Below are positions 1-13,300 of a DNA stretch of 60,000 nt, piece by piece (the stretch's first letter is position 1; each line of letters opens with the position of its first letter). Location: positions 81,823,340 through 81,883,339 of the forward strand of contig CM043971.1 of NCBI GenBank assembly GCA_014529385.2, read 5' to 3'. The translations under genes and the position numbers were made by a program. A model generated the notes under the pieces. It made no database searches. It was not told the DNA's origin and saw only the letters and a program-made list of their open reading frames with translations. Origin of the DNA: Adiantum capillus-veneris. Its lineage: Eukaryota > Streptophyta > Polypodiopsida > Polypodiales > Pteridaceae.

Positions 1-1380
1 TATACTATTCTAAATCAGACGAACCCCTAGAACCATAATCCCACAACATGGTTAATTCAAAATCAAAAGAGGAAACTTTAAACTTGTTCAATATCAATCC
101 AGAAGCACTAAGAGTGGAGGAAAGCTAGGAACTAGTAGAGTTGTTGGGGACGGTCGCAGTTCAAGATCAAATCACGGAGGCATCGAAGGATCTTAGAATG
201 GAAATCAAAGCCATGTTGATAAAAATGTAGATTTCCAAATGGGCTTTGGATCAAAAGTAAAGGTATTGCTAGAGAACATGCCAGCAGTAATAGAGGACCC
301 AAAAATAGAACGAGTTTAAGGGAGCAAGAGATGGCTCTGAAAAGTCTTTTTCATCTTATTTGGATTTTTAGAAAGATGCTACTATAAGAGACCAAATAGT
401 AATGAGCTTCATTGAATTTGTCTTGTATTCACCAATTCTATTGTATGCATTGCCTATAAAAGATGAGGAATTGCCGAAGTTTTATCATTTTATGTATCCC
501 AAGTACAATGAGTGAGCTGTTCAACAAAGGTATCTAAAGATAGTGGATCAGTTGAGAGAGTGGCATGAGCAAAACAAAGCAGATTGGGTAGCATAAAAGA
601 ATGTTTTAAATCACAGTAAATAGAAGATTATTGTAGCAAAATAAAAGGAAATTTTTCATAGCTTCAGAGGGATGATGAATCACTAGCACGATCAAATATA
701 AACATTGATTCAATGTACTAACGAGCTGCCTCAACTGTCAGTCAAAGCTTCCAAAATTCCAAAAAAGGAACTTGTGAACAAAGTAGCATCAGAGCCCCAG
801 TTTCCCGCCCAGTTTAGGGAGATGGCCGAGGTATCGTTTGAAGCATGAATCAAAGCCAAATAAACCTTACCCAAAGATTGGATCCATATCACATCGGTTT
901 GTTACAAGTTGGCCAAATCTAAAGACTCACTAGAGGAAGATGTACTTTGTATAATGCTAACACAAAAACTTGGAATGCTCTGATGCCATACAAAATGGAG
1001 ATGATGACTGATCAAACGGAGAAACTAAAGTAGGAAGCCCTTTATCACCTTACTCAGAAGGATAATGTTGGCACTAGTGCTCAAGGTATGGGTCAACCTC
1101 TGGCAAATTAGGTTCACCTCAGCTGATTCCAAAGGCCATGAAGAAGAAGGCTCCAAATAAGAGGAAACAATGACACCCTAGAGATGTCTGCGATTTATTG
1201 CAAAAGAGCAAGCTTGAAGGAAAGTGGGTAAAACCAGACCACTTCCTGGAGGATATCAATCATATTCAACAACATGCGTGGAATTTTTGATAATCCAAAA
1301 TTCAAAGAAAAGGGAGAAGGAAATGTAGATGGTGTACTTATCAAACATAGCTACAACAATAATTGTACATTGCACAATCA
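1..1380. other. decayed, unrecognised repeat-like DNA
   Basis: No long open frame survives and I recognise no domain. Scattered plus-strand runs of lysine- and glutamine-rich codons interrupted by stops resemble a decayed gag-like region, but I cannot assign a family. It precedes a TATA-like site at 1399-1408 and lies upstream of gypsy fragments, so a retroelement origin is plausible but unproven. Confidence 0.25.
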
Positions 1381-1398
1381 GAGGCCCGGTCAGGTACC

Positions 1399-1408
1399 TA
1401 TAAATAGG
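1399..1408 (+). promoter_or_regulatory. TATA-like box
   Basis: The sequence CTATAAATAG matches a plant TATA consensus and is followed by a pyrimidine-rich stretch (about 1430-1640) like a 5' leader. No gene or LTR boundary could be tied to it, so it may be the promoter of a decayed LTR or chance. Confidence 0.25.
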
Positions 1409-1659
1409 GCCCATTACTCATTTTGTGGGGGTTGTTGTTCCTAGAGTCTAGTGTCACTCTTTTGTACTCATTTGGCATTTTCTCTGAGCATTATTTAGCT
1501 CTTGTAGCTGTATCTAATTCCATTTGTATACGTTCAGTATCTGAATATATTTCACTTCTAGTTCTAGTCTCTTGTCTTCTATTTCCATTTCAGTCTTCGT
1601 CTAATTGTATGCTATCTGAAGTCTCAATCTGTAGTCTGTTTGGCTTGATATGACTAACT

Positions 1660-3149
1660 CTAACACTCCAACCTAGAATAGCCATGTGTGACCAACTCAT
1701 TCCAATTTCATCAAGCCAACATAATACAATTTTAGAAAAAGCACATGAGGTATGCCAAAACACCACTTCAAATTTACCTTGGGTTGCTAATAAGTACTAG
1801 TTATCACTGCATTGAAATCTTGGAAGCAATAAATCCATGATCTTTTTGAATTTTTTCAAGAGCTGCTTCAAGATTTTCAATGTGCATGAAGTGCAACTGC
1901 TCAAAATCAAAGTACCTTTTTTCGCTTTTTAGAATTTGAACTACTCAAAAACTGTGTTTATGGCAAGCATGTTAGATCAACTTGCATCAGTTTGTTAGGC
2001 AACAAAAAGCTTGAGAAGCTACCTAGTGGATGTGTGTGAACACATTAGGATGATGGAAGCATCTTCATTTATTTCTAGGAGGTTTCTTTCCCTCAACTTT
2101 TTATATGCACGGCATCCTAGGGCAAGCCTTATCTTTGTTAGTAGACTCCAGAGTATTTCTTCTTGTATTGTGTGCTCTTGATCTTCTCCTTCATCGTCTC
2201 CATTTTTTAACCCAAAAAACTGTTGCATTTCCAACAATTGGTATCAAAGAAGGCTTTTACATCACGCATAGCATTGCCAACACCCTCTTAGCTCACTTGT
2301 TAGATCAATGTGATTTTGTGAGCATTTTCACGGTGACATATCCTTTGGGAGAGATGGTAGAACTTTGTATCATTAGAATTTCAATCCTGACTCGTTTTGG
2401 CCTCCAATTACATTGGTAATAGCATTGTGCAGGCAAATATGCCCTTTTGTGAAGATTATTTTTGCAATGCACATTTTGCAAAACATGAACTCTATAAAAT
2501 GGGGAGATGGATCCACTCCACCTTGGATTGTGCTAAAACATCAATTACATGTAGATGGAATTGCATGGCCCAGGGTATTAACTAAGGGTTATAATATGAT
2601 ATCATGTGAGTGTACAATATGGGGGGGTTTTATAAGGCAAAAAAGATAGATTTCATAAAGGAAAAAGTCAATTTGGTGTAGGCGAGTGATGTCTCCCTAG
2701 TACTACTAGTTAATCCTCCATTTTTTATGGCAATAGGTTGCGCATCAAGTAAATTACACCTTCAAATCTAAGTTACATATAACATGAAAATGACGTATCT
2801 TTGTAATGGATGTCATATGGTACAAGTACATGAGTGCTATACAACAATTCTTCGGCCTTGACATCCACTAGTGCTTGCATCGGGGGTGTGTAATTGGTGT
2901 GGGTAAATTTTTTGACACATTGTGCACTATTTTCCCTAAATCTTGTAATCCCTAGATGGAAATTTCTTCTAGGGACCAATTAGAGCCTAACTTCACTTTG
3001 GTAGGCAAGGTGCCTTCTCCCACACCACAACATAGCTGTGATGCTTTGTATGGAGCATCTTGGTATGGTAGAAGTAGATATGGTCCATTTTGGACTCAAG
3101 CTTTGTTACAAAGTATGTTTACATTTGGCACAACCCTTTTACTTGACGC
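1660..3149. other. AT-rich intergenic DNA, nothing recognised
   Basis: Short frames only, without recognisable domains. Segments near 2960-3140 may be the degraded upstream part of the gypsy pol that becomes recognisable at about 3160. Confidence 0.3.
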
Positions 3150-3173
3150 ATGACATGCCTTTTGGCTTGACAA

Positions 3174-3367
3174 AATGCTCCAGCCACATTCAACCGCTTA
3201 GTGGAGAAAATCTTTAGGCCCTACCGCAAGTTTACTGGAGTATTCTTTGATGATATCATTATCATCAAAGAATGCTCCAGCCACATTCAACCGCTTTGTG
3301 GAGAAAATCTTTAGGCCCTACCGCAAGTTTACTGGAGTATTCTTTGATGATATCATTATCATTATCT
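3174..3367 (+). repeat. 97-bp tandem duplication inside gypsy RT
   Basis: Two adjacent 97-bp units (3174-3270 and 3271-3367) start at AATGCTCCAGCC. They are nearly identical, with one A/T difference noted by eye plus a diverging end. The duplication repeats the segment ending in the FFDD catalytic box, so this RT gene carries its active-site coding region twice and is shifted in frame between copies. Confidence 0.85.
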
Positions 3368-3948
3368 ACTCCAATTATCTTGAGGAGCATAAGCAACACC
3401 TCCAGGTACTCTTTCAACTTTTGAGAAAGATAGAATTTTCATTAATCAAAAGAAAAGTGAATTTTTCCAACAAGAGATTCAATACTTAGGTCACTTTATC
3501 TCTCATGATGGCATGTGAATGGATCCATCAAAGCTAGAGGTAATAAAAGGATGGCATAATCCAAGGAATCTACACAAGCTACGAAGCTTTATTGGTATGT
3601 GTGTATACTAAAGATGCTTCATACAGAAATTTTCGCTAACAGCAGGACCATTACGTGACTTAACAAACATTGCTGGCAAGCACAATCAAGTGGCCGATGC
3701 ACTATCTCACGACGGCCAAGAGCAAATGCGGTATTTATAGCAACTCACAATGATCTATCTTTTATGATAGATGAGTATGCTACTGACCCCAATTTCAAGG
3801 ATGTCATTTCAGCCCTTGCCTTAGGGAAGAAAGAGGAACCATCCACCTTGCAGAATGGTTATCTCCTCTATGACAATAGGCTATGGATTACTAACTCACT
3901 TCGTGAGAAAGTAATGTACGAATCCCATGCTTCTCCTTATGCAAGACA

Positions 3949-5466
3949 TGTAATGGAAATGGCCTATGAACTTCGAGAATAGCGGAATTAAGAGAGTTAG
4001 AGTGAGCATTTTTGTGAGACTACTTTGAGAACGTAGAGGGTGAACCTAATTAGCAGTAGCAACATAACCATAGTACTTAATTAACTTGGCATGAACAATA
4101 CTTTTGCAAGAGAGAGAGAGAGAGAGTTTAGAGAACTTGACAGCAATTGAGAACCGGATTTATGTAGAGCCGGTCCCCCCTCCAATAGGCTTTTGTATTA
4201 TAGATTCTCCCATCGAGAGAGACTTGGTACAATACAATCTTTGTGTTCCTTGTGACCTAGGTGATGCAGTGAAGAATGGAAAGCTTCATTCACCATGAGC
4301 ATAACATAGACTTTGTAGAAAGCATTAACCATCCCCGGCCTCAGTCCAAATACTCAAACACCTCCAAAGGTGGAGAGAGCTAGCAAATAATGAGGGTAGG
4401 GAAGAGGAAGCAGAAACATTCATAGGAGAAAGAAATAGTTCCTCACTTATCATCACTCTTCTTGCTTAGCATACATAATAGCACAGTAATGAAGATGGAC
4501 AAGATGGCAAGCTTAAGCATTGGAGCATGGCTCTTGCTTGGATTTGCATTCCATAGCCAAGAGTGTTGGTGTAGGCTCTCAACTTCTCAACAAGCTTGGA
4601 GAAGGAGATGGAGATCTTGTGCTTTGCACTTCACACAAGTGTCTGTGTATGTGTGTGGGGGAGAGTATACCCTGCAAGCAAGCCCCTAGCTTCCTTGGTT
4701 GACCCCCTCTTCTAGCTCATGATGGAAGCTCATTAGACCCCTTCAAGCCTGGCCAATCACATGCAGAGTGCACGTCAAGCAAGCATGCTAGCCTTGAGAC
4801 AAGTGTCCCCCTTTCCCCTTTAAGAGAAAGGACTTGATAAATGCATAATTAATTAATTTAATTAACTAAATTATCATTGGACCCCTTGAGAGGCCAACCA
4901 ATAGGCTTTAGGCACACCATGAGGGCAACATGAAGAGGAACTTGACAAGTGTTCTGGTTGCTTTCTTTAGACCAAGCTTGCCTTGTGTGAGGGGGTGTGT
5001 GTTCTCTCTCTAGCTCCTACAATGAGGGCTCGCCCCCGCCTTGTGTAGGAATGTGCTTTGACTTTTTGAACACCTTAACCTCTCAAGCACCTTAGTCATG
5101 GAGCACCTTAGCACCTTAGTCATTAAGAACCTCAAGCACCTCAAGCACCTTAGTCAACAAGCACGACAAGCACGGGTTCCCACCTCAAGCACAACCCTAG
5201 CTTGCCTAAGGTCAAAGACCTTTTAACACTAACCTTTGGAGGTTTTTAATGAAGCTAATCCTAAGGTCTTTAAGCTCCATTAGCTAGCATTTCTCTTTGA
5301 CAGACCATCTCTCATTTGGGCCCCTTTACCATTGGCCCCGTGTTGAGATAGATATGTAAGCACATGTCTATATTCTAACCCTTGTTCCCATTTATTCTCC
5401 CACATTAAATGATCAGCTTAATATGAGAAAATCATTTGGATTGGTTAGATATTAGATTTTATGACA
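3949..5466. mobile_element. solo LTR (about 1.5 kb), gypsy-type
   Basis: The 1518-bp block begins TGTAATGG and ends TATGACA, and is flanked by the 5-bp direct repeat AGACA (3944-3948 and 5467-5471). It interrupts the gypsy pol between the residues that precede and follow the SPYA-RHRG junction, so the insertion site can be verified from the coding sequence. No internal domain is present, which is the signature of LTR-LTR recombination leaving a solo LTR. A partial relative of its last 650 bp lies at 7697-8345 next to minus-strand gag-protease, suggesting that fragment is from the same family. A short (GA)n occurs at about 4110. Confidence 0.85.
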
Positions 5467-6134
5467 AGACATAGAGGGATTCAACCTACTCTTTGGGGAG
5501 TAGAGACCTACTTCTATTGGCCCACTATGAAAATAGACATACAAGAGTATGTTTCAAAATGTGTAATGTGCCAAAAGACAAAGTATGATAGAGGGAAGCA
5601 ACATGGATTTCTTCAACCATTGCCAAGTCCTAATTCACCATGGGAGAGCATATCCATGGATTTTATCTTTGGATTGCCCAAGTCTATCCATGGGAATACA
5701 GGAATATGGACATTGGTCGATAGGTTTAGCAAACAAGCACATTTTATACCTATCAAAAAGACTATTAAGGCACACCAAATGGAAACCCTCATCATATCTC
5801 ATGTTTTCAAATACCATGGCTTGCCAACATCTATAGTGTCGGATAAAGATCCTAGAATGTCCAGTAATTAATGGAAGGGACTCTTTGAGAACCTAGGCAC
5901 AAGGTTAAATTTCTCTTTAGCCTATCACCCACAAACGGATGGCCAAAGTGAGATAGCTAACATTACGATCCTAGATCTACTAAAAACCTATGTCAGGGAA
6001 GTAGATCAACTCTCACAATGGGAAAAGTACTTACCCCTTGTAGAGTATGCATACAATAACATTGTACACACCCTACTGTACTTGAAATATATTCTTCTTT
6101 TAGGGAACTTCTTATTGGCAGCCATGTGATGGAA

Positions 6135-7696
6135 TCATGGTGCCCCTAGGATAACATCCTCATGCTGGAGAGGGGAGATGAAAAAGTCTTCTTTGTCGAC
6201 ATAGCTTTGGACATGAAGCCTCGATTTTCCAATCAAGGGAGTAACAGAGGCGTTTTGTCCCCTGAAAGCCCCATCAACAGTCACAATGTCTCCCATCTCA
6301 AAAGCTTGTATGCCTAACTTGGTAGCTAACTCCATTGATATAAAGTTGTGAGTTAAGCCAGGGTCGAAAATGATAAAGGCATCATGCTCTCTTACCTTTC
6401 CCCAGCATAGGAAGGGAAGATCCTTTGCAATGAGCGGCTCCTTTTGGAGTTTCAATCATAGAAGCTCTAGGTGTCTCGTTGCGTGCATTTCTTTGGGGGA
6501 AAGTGTGGTATCCATGTCCTTGCTCTCCACACTTGAGCACTTGTTGTCTTTGCAAAAACACTCTAGCTCTTCAGGGGAGAGTCTATTACCTTTGTAGACT
6601 GCTTTCTCCTTAGCTTTTTTGTTGTTGTTGCTAGAGTTGACTTTAGAAGAATTTTGAGCATTGTTCTTCTATTTAGGCTCATTTCGGTCTTTAGTTTCCA
6701 TGGGCTTAGAATTCCTCTTAGCCCCTTGTTGGAAATTGATTCATGAAGCGACCATAGGATGATATATGACCGTAGATGGTCCTAGGCCTTTGAGAATTGA
6801 CATATTCATCCATTTCTTCAGATAGCCCATCACGAAATTGTTGTTTTTGTTCTCCAAAGTCTATCTTTTTGTAAACGGTGGCTTTGAGATGCAAATCCCA
6901 AAACTTGTCCACATACTTGTGGATAGACTCGTAGGGAGACAGCTTCATTAAACTTTGCCATTTTGTAAGAACTTTTTCTTCAACGTCTCTTGCGAGAAAC
7001 CGCTTCATTATGGAAGCTCTTAGGGCTTTCCACGTCCTTGGAGCTACGCCATTAGCTCGTAGACTAGCCCACCATTGTCTGGCGGACTTTTAAAAATGCA
7101 TAGCTACATGTCATAGCTTAGAGTACTCCATGAAGCCCTCATCTCCAAAGGCCGCATCAAATTATTGGATGAAGGCCAAGACTTTGTCCGTAGCACCAAA
7201 TGTGCCATCATAGGTGAGAAAGGAGATGTTCTTTCCTCCCTCCTTGAACTTATTGAGCTTGATGGACATTTTTGTAAGCATCATAAGACTTCGATGCCCC
7301 CTCCTTCTAGGTTCTTTAGGGGATAAGACACTACTTTCATTGGAAGAAGAGGGATGAGGATGAAGAAGAGGGTAACCTCTTTCTCTCCAAAGAAGAAGGT
7401 GATGAATATGGAGAAGATGGTGAACTCTTTCTCTCCTTTTTCTTACTTTGATTCCTCTCTTCCTTCTTGGGATTGCAAGGAGAAGGACTATGCAGTGATC
7501 TTTTCCTCTTAGAAGGAGTTGGAGGTCTTCGTGACCATCATCGTTGTGGAGTCACATCTTTCGAAGGGTTTGGAGACTCACTTCTTTCTCTTTCGTAGGG
7601 TTCCTCCTTTTCTCTCACCGGAGAAAGTCTTCTTTTGGAAGTCTCAACGAGAGGCTTCCTAAGTACTCGTCATAACAAGCAATAGGGGTAGCATTT
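6135..7696 (-). pseudogene. Ty3/gypsy gag-protease fragment
   Basis: On the minus strand, gag lies at about 6718-7300, with the retrotransposon gag pattern around FWDLHLKA and QFRDGLSEEMDEY. A charged N-terminal region extends to about 7690. A retropepsin-like segment lies at 6135-6455, containing THNFISMELATKLGI and ending EDVILGAP. The protease active-site triplet, normally DSG or DTG, reads DPG here, so it is probably dead. Pol downstream of the protease is missing: the fragment stops at GAP and opposite-strand integrase sequence begins. The adjoining partial LTR (7697-8345) resembles the end of the solo LTR at 3949-5466. Confidence 0.7.
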
Positions 7697-8345
7697 GGAC
7701 AAGTGTCCTCCTTTCCCCCTTTGAGAGAGAGAGAGAGCTAATTAATTATTTAATTGAATTAAATTCTCATTGGTCCTCCCTACAGGCCATCCAATAGGAT
7801 TCATGCACACTATGAGGGCAACATAGCTAGGGGCCTGACATGTGCCCTTTATGCCTCTTGTGGAAAGGGTGGCTCTTGAGTGTGTGTGGATATGTTCTCT
7901 CTCTTTTCCCTACAATTAGGGCTCGCCCCCTCCTTTGTAGGCTTCTTGTTGACTTGAAGCATCTCAAGCACCTTAGTTAGTGAGCACCTCAAGCACCTTA
8001 AGCTCAGCCCTAGCTTGCCTAAGGTCTAAGGTAACCTAAAGTTGGCCATGGTCTTACCTAATGGTCCTAGGTTAAGGACTTTTAACACTTCACTTTGGAG
8101 GTCTTTAATGAAGCTAACCCTAAGGTCTTTTAAGCTCCATTATATGCACATTGCTCTTTGGTAGACCATCTCGTTTTGGACCCCTATTGAGAGATAATTA
8201 TCCCTCCTCCTACCCCCCCTGCTGAGATAGGTCTAGTAGCACATATGTGTATCTTAACTCTTGTTCCCATTTATCTCCCCATATTCAATGATCAGTTCAA
8301 TATGAGAAAATCATTTGGGATAGGTGGATATTAGATTTTATGACA
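7697..8345. repeat. partial LTR, relative of the 3949-5466 solo LTR
   Basis: From GACAAGTGTCC to TTATGACA this 650-bp block aligns by eye with about 4800-5466. Shared landmarks are the AATTAATTAA patch, GGGCTCGCCCCC, the CAAGCACCTTAG run, ATGATCAG and ATTAGATTTTATGACA. The first 850 bp of the full LTR are absent and gag-like sequence abuts it instead. Divergence is clearly higher than between recent LTR pairs. Confidence 0.7.
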
Positions 8346-8363
8346 AGTGGTTTCCATAGACAA

Positions 8364-8559
8364 ACAAAGGTTTGATCTTTTGTATGTAGAGGGAACATGG
8401 TGTTTCATTTGACCAAAGTTTACATGCAAGAGGATGTTTTCTAGATTGATGTCTCCATTTACCATTTACAAAGGTTTGATCTTTTGTATGTAGAGGGAAC
8501 ATGGTGTTTCATTTGACCAAATTTTACATGCAAGAGGATGTTTTCTAGATTGATGTCTC
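8364..8559 (+). repeat. tandem duplication, 104-bp period
   Basis: The segment starting ACAAAGGTTTGATC is repeated at 8364 and 8468. Both copies run to GATTGATGTCT, with one G/A difference seen. There is no coding capacity. Confidence 0.85.
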
Positions 8560-10030
8560 TCTCTTTAGCACCCTCCATTTACTGCTCTTGTAGTGAGCAA
8601 ACTGAGTGACTAAAGCAACCATTCTAGATACAAGATGGATTACAACAACCAATTTACAAACAACAAAGGGTGCTTGCAATCCATGCAAGCTGTATAGATA
8701 CTTTCAACTATTACATATTGCATCTACGAGGGTAGATGACTATTACAATATCTATTGAAGGTGCATGCAAGTATGGTGGACCTAAAAGGATTTTTTACTC
8801 TTCCGCTATACGACGTACAACACTCGATCAAGGAGATTATTGGATCGGATTGTGGGTGTATAAGTACACACACTTTAAGCTATGATTTTTTGCATGGAAA
8901 TGCTTATGAAATTCTACATAAGGGCACAACAAGATATATTATTGACATTTATTTTTCCCTATATGAATTTTACATGAGAATGCTCATGAAATTCTACATA
9001 AGGGCGCACACAAGATATATTATTGGAATTTATTTTTCCCTATTTGGATTTTCTATTATGTTTGGGTTTATTACATGCATCTATGTTGCCTATGTGGATG
9101 AGCAACGACTCATTTATGATTGAGTCTTATCATTTTTATATTCATGCAATATATGAAAGTCCTTTCTTCTCAGTCAACATGGTTATGAACCATAGTGAAC
9201 CACTCAGGTGGCATTGATTTTGCCTATTCCTTATCATTTGTAGTTAAGCATTTCGCTACTATACTCTCTCAGATAAATGCAATGCTTCATGCTTAGGACA
9301 AGGATTATGGGATATCACAACATCTTGGACAAGGGTCTTATGGTTTTGACTCCAGTTTTTCACTTGAATGGAGGTTTACATGCATGGCATGTATTTCACT
9401 ACATATAAGTTTAACGACCTAAATGATGATTTATGTTGAGGGCAAATTTCTCAAACAAAAGTTCCTAAGTTGTTATAATGATTCAACTTGCGGACATGGG
9501 TCCTATGGTGGTACCATAAGACTAACGAAATTTATGTATTATTGATGTTACACTCCTGGTAAGCTCTTTGTGGGACAAGAAGTGCATGTACACTCATCCC
9601 ACTCTAACCTATTGACAATTTTTCTTATCAAGATTTTCTCACAGAGGATGTCCATTTTTAGACAAGATTGGATTATGAAAATCCCATGACTACAAGGGTA
9701 GAGATCAAATCGATGGCACTTGTTATTTATCTCACATGGATGGATAATATGGACTAGGAACTCATGAAGTTTAGTTCAACCATGTAAATATAAACTCTCT
9801 TTTATTGCAAAAGAGACTGACTGCACATAGAGTCGATGTATCGACATCATCAAATGAGACATATTCCACATGTTGAGAGTATGAGTTCTCATGGACTATG
9901 ACACTTGTGCCATTTTTTTTGTATGCATCACTACATGTCCTAAAGTGCTAATCACTCTTGTTTTGTGAGGATCATTATGGCACTCTCTTTTTAGACAATT
10001 ACGTGGCCAAGGTTGTCTATTTAGATATGA
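8560..10030. other. AT-rich intergenic DNA, nothing firm
   Basis: Apart from an 80-bp tandem duplication at 8900-9059 I see only short frames without recognisable domains. The copia element inserted at its right end. Confidence 0.4.
8900..9059 (+). repeat. diverged tandem duplication, 80-bp period
   Basis: Units at 8900-8979 and 8980-9059 share ATGAAATTCTACATAAGGGC and the following ATATATTATTG and TTTTTCCCTAT segments, with several substitutions. The open frame here (8755-9123) is created by this duplication and has no recognised domain. Confidence 0.75.
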
Positions 10031-10035
10031 TTATG

Positions 10036-10254
10036 TGAAGTCGCGGAGCGGAGCGTGGGTCGACTCTCTCTCTCACACACACACACAGTGAGCTTACACA
10101 GTACAGTACGCAGAGAGATGTTAGAAGGGTTATCACCCAATTCTTTAGTATTCACAAAGAATATGTTAGTATATACAAAGAGTCAGAGGTAAGTGAGTTA
10201 GGCGGGCGGCCGGCCATATCCGCATAAGAGGCCACTTGGGCTTTAATCCCAACA
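10036..10254 (-). repeat. 3' LTR of copia element 1
   Basis: This 219-bp LTR begins TGTTGGGATT and ends CTTCA when read in the element's sense. It differs from its partner at 15376-15592 only by an extra AC in the (AC)n tract. The minus-strand polypurine tract AGTGGGAGG lies directly beside it at about 10256-10264. Confidence 0.97.
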
Positions 10255-10338
10255 ACCTCCCACTTAAAGTCCAATGTGGCACTTTAAGTAACTGTAAATC
10301 TATGAACATAAATGTACAAAGATTTACATGGCTGCCAT

Positions 10339-13300
10339 CTATCCAATGCCCAATAACTCACGACAATGCACAAAGCCCTCTCCTGGAAGTCCCTTTGTGA
10401 GTAGATCAGCAGGATTGTCCTTGGTGTGGATCTTCAGCAGTTGTATCTGCTTGTCTTCAAGTACTTCCCTAATGAAGTGATACTTCACATCAATATGCTT
10501 AGTCTTCGAATGGAACACTGGATTCTTTGCCAATTGTATAGCACTTTGACTATCACAATATAACGCTGGCATATCTGCATTGATTCCCAAGTCTGCAACC
10601 AATCTACCAAGCCAAATAGCTTCTTTGCATGCCTCATTTGCTGCAACATACTCAGCTTCTGTAGTAGACTGCGTAACACAATCTTGTAATCGAGATCGCC
10701 ATGATATGGCACCTCCAGCCAATGTAAAGACATAGCCTGATGTAGATCTCCTCTTATCCAAGTCTCCTGCATAATCTGAGTCAGTGTATCCTCTGACACT
10801 CAAATCCTGACTACCATAGCATATGCGCATACTCTTTGTATGTTTTAAGTATCTCATGATACCTTTCACTGCCTCCCAATGTTTCTTGCCGGGATTTGAC
10901 ATATATCTGCTAACCACTCCCACTGCAAATGCAATATCCGGACGTGTAGCAATCATTGCATACATCAAACTACCCACTGCAGATGCATATGGAATCTTAT
11001 CCATTTCAGCCTTTTCTTCCTCAGACACAGGACAATCTTGTTTGCTAAGTTTCACATATGGTGGCAATGGAACACTCAATGCCTTTCCCTTCTCCATATT
11101 GAAACGTTGCAAAACCTTGTCAATATACTCTGTTTGAGATAACCAAATCAACTTCTTTGATCTGTCTCTCTCAATGCGCATACCAAGTATATGACTTGCC
11201 TCACCCATGTCTTTCATGTCAAACGATTTTGCCATCTTTGACTTCAAAGCTGAAATTTCTTCCAAGTGTTTGCCAGCAATCAACATGTCATCCACATACA
11301 AAATAAGGATCAGCCAACTGCCATCCTTAGCCTTCTTTGTATATAGACAGTGATCGAACTCACTACGTTTGTAGCCTTGAGAAAGCATAAACTGATGGAA
11401 CTTATGGTACCATGCCCTCGGTGATTGTTTTAAGCCATAAAGACTCTTTAACAACTGGCATACCAAATGTTCCATGCCTTTCTCAACAAACCCTTCTGGC
11501 TGCTGCATGTAAATTTCCACATCTAAATCACCATGCAAGAACGCTGTCTTGACATCCATTTGGTGCAACACCAAATCCAATATAGCAACCAATGCAAGAA
11601 AGCATCTCAATGTAGTCATCTTGACCACTGGAGAGAAGACTTCATCAAAGTCAATGCCTTGTTCTTGCTTAAAGCCCTTGGCAACAAGCCTTGCTTTGTA
11701 CTTTGGCTGACTATCATGAGCGGTGATCTTATACCTGTAAACCCATTTACAAGGTAGAGCCTTTTTGGCCTGTGGTAATTTAACCAACTTCCATGTCTGG
11801 TTTTTATGCAGAGCTGTCATCTCTGACTGCATGGCCAACTGCCATTTTTTCGAGTCAACCACTTGTAATGCTTCCTTGTAACAAGATGGTTCTCCGCAAT
11901 CTGTGAGCATGACATAATTTAGAGATGGCACATAACGATCAGGTGGTTTGGAGACACGCTCAGAACGTCTCACCACAACTGATTCTGCCTCTCTAGCCAC
12001 TATAGGCTGTTCCTGAGCCTGACCATGCTGTCGTGATGTGCTAGCACTAGGTCCATCTTCCCTGAAGACAACTCTTCTGATCTCCTCTGTCTTCTCTGGC
12101 TTAGCGTGAAACTTGGCTTCATTGAAATGCACATCATTGCTACGAATAAGCTTTCTGGACTCAGGATCCCAAAGCCGGTAACCCATCTCGCCCGATTCTC
12201 CGTAGCCAAGAAATATACACTTCTTGCTCTTTGGTTCTAACTTATTTCTGAACTCCTTAGGAATATGGCTATAAGCTTCACAACCAAAGACTCTGAGATG
12301 CTTATACGAAGGTGCCTTGCCTGTCCATAGCATCTCGGCCACTGCACTCTTATCCAAAACCCTACTAGGAGACCTGTTGATCAAATGGACTGCTGTAGCC
12401 ACTGCTTCCGCCCAAAATCCATCAGGCAACTCAGCATTTGACAACATGCTTCTGACCTTCTCTTGTATGGTCCTATTCATACGTTCTGCAACCCCATTCT
12501 GTGAAGGATTATATGGTGCAGTAAGTTCCCGCTTAATCCCTTTTTCTTCACAAAAGTCTTGAAAAGCTTTGGAAACGTACTCTCCACCATTGTCAGTTCT
12601 CAAGCACTTCAGCTTCTGACCACTCTGATTCTCCACCAGCTGCAAGAATGTCTTAAAGACCTTGAGCACCTCATCCTTGTGCTTCAAGAAGTAAACCCAT
12701 ACTTTGCGAGAATAGTCATCTATGAATGTACAAAAGTACGCTGCTCCCCCTAGTGACAAACTAGGCATTGGTCCGCATAGGTCACTGTGTACTCTTTGAG
12801 CTAACCGTTCGTCCCTACGATTCCTCTTTGATCTGTGCGGTTCCTGTGTTTGCTTACCATAAACACAATGCTCACAAAACTCGAAATCTTGAAATGAAAA
12901 GCCAGGCAAATAACCATAATGAGAAAGTATTTCCATTCCTCTTTTTGACATATGTCCCAACCTACGATGCCACAGTGACACACTTGGCTGCTCAATCACA
13001 TTAATTACATGGTTTTTAACCTCTGAAACATGTAAAGTGTACAGAGTTCCTGACTTGCTGCCATGTGCTACAGTCATCGAACCTTTGGAGATCTTCCAAG
13101 CGTTGTTCCCAAAAACTGTCACATAACCCGCATCATCCAACTTCCCTGTACGAATCAAGCTCTTTCGGATTGCTGGAACATGTCTGACATTCTTGAGCCA
13201 TAAAGAAGAGCCATTCTGAAACTTCAACTGGACATCTCCCACTCCAAGTATGTCACAAACCTGCTCATTGCCAAGTCTGACATAGTCTTTAGTAGCCACA

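Larger units (their letters stand above)
3150..6138 (+). mobile_element. Ty3/gypsy pol remnant, split by a solo LTR
   Basis: Three plus-strand pieces read as one decayed gypsy pol. At 3160-3500 is reverse transcriptase with the NAPATFNR motif, the FFDD active-site box and the following EEHKQHL segment. At about 3650-3948 is the end of RNase H (GKHNQVADALS) and the linker to integrase, ending ESHASPYA. At 5467-6060 is integrase: HRG start, YFYWPTM, a CVMCQ zinc-binding element, a core with MDFI, and YHPQTDGQSE. The linker breaks at ARH and resumes at HRG exactly where the 1518-bp solo LTR sits between AGACA duplications, so 3948 and 5467 were once adjacent. Frameshifts, a 97-bp tandem duplication across the active site and a stop at about 5872 make it non-functional. 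Similarity fades by about 6130, where the opposite-strand gypsy fragment begins. Confidence 0.8.
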
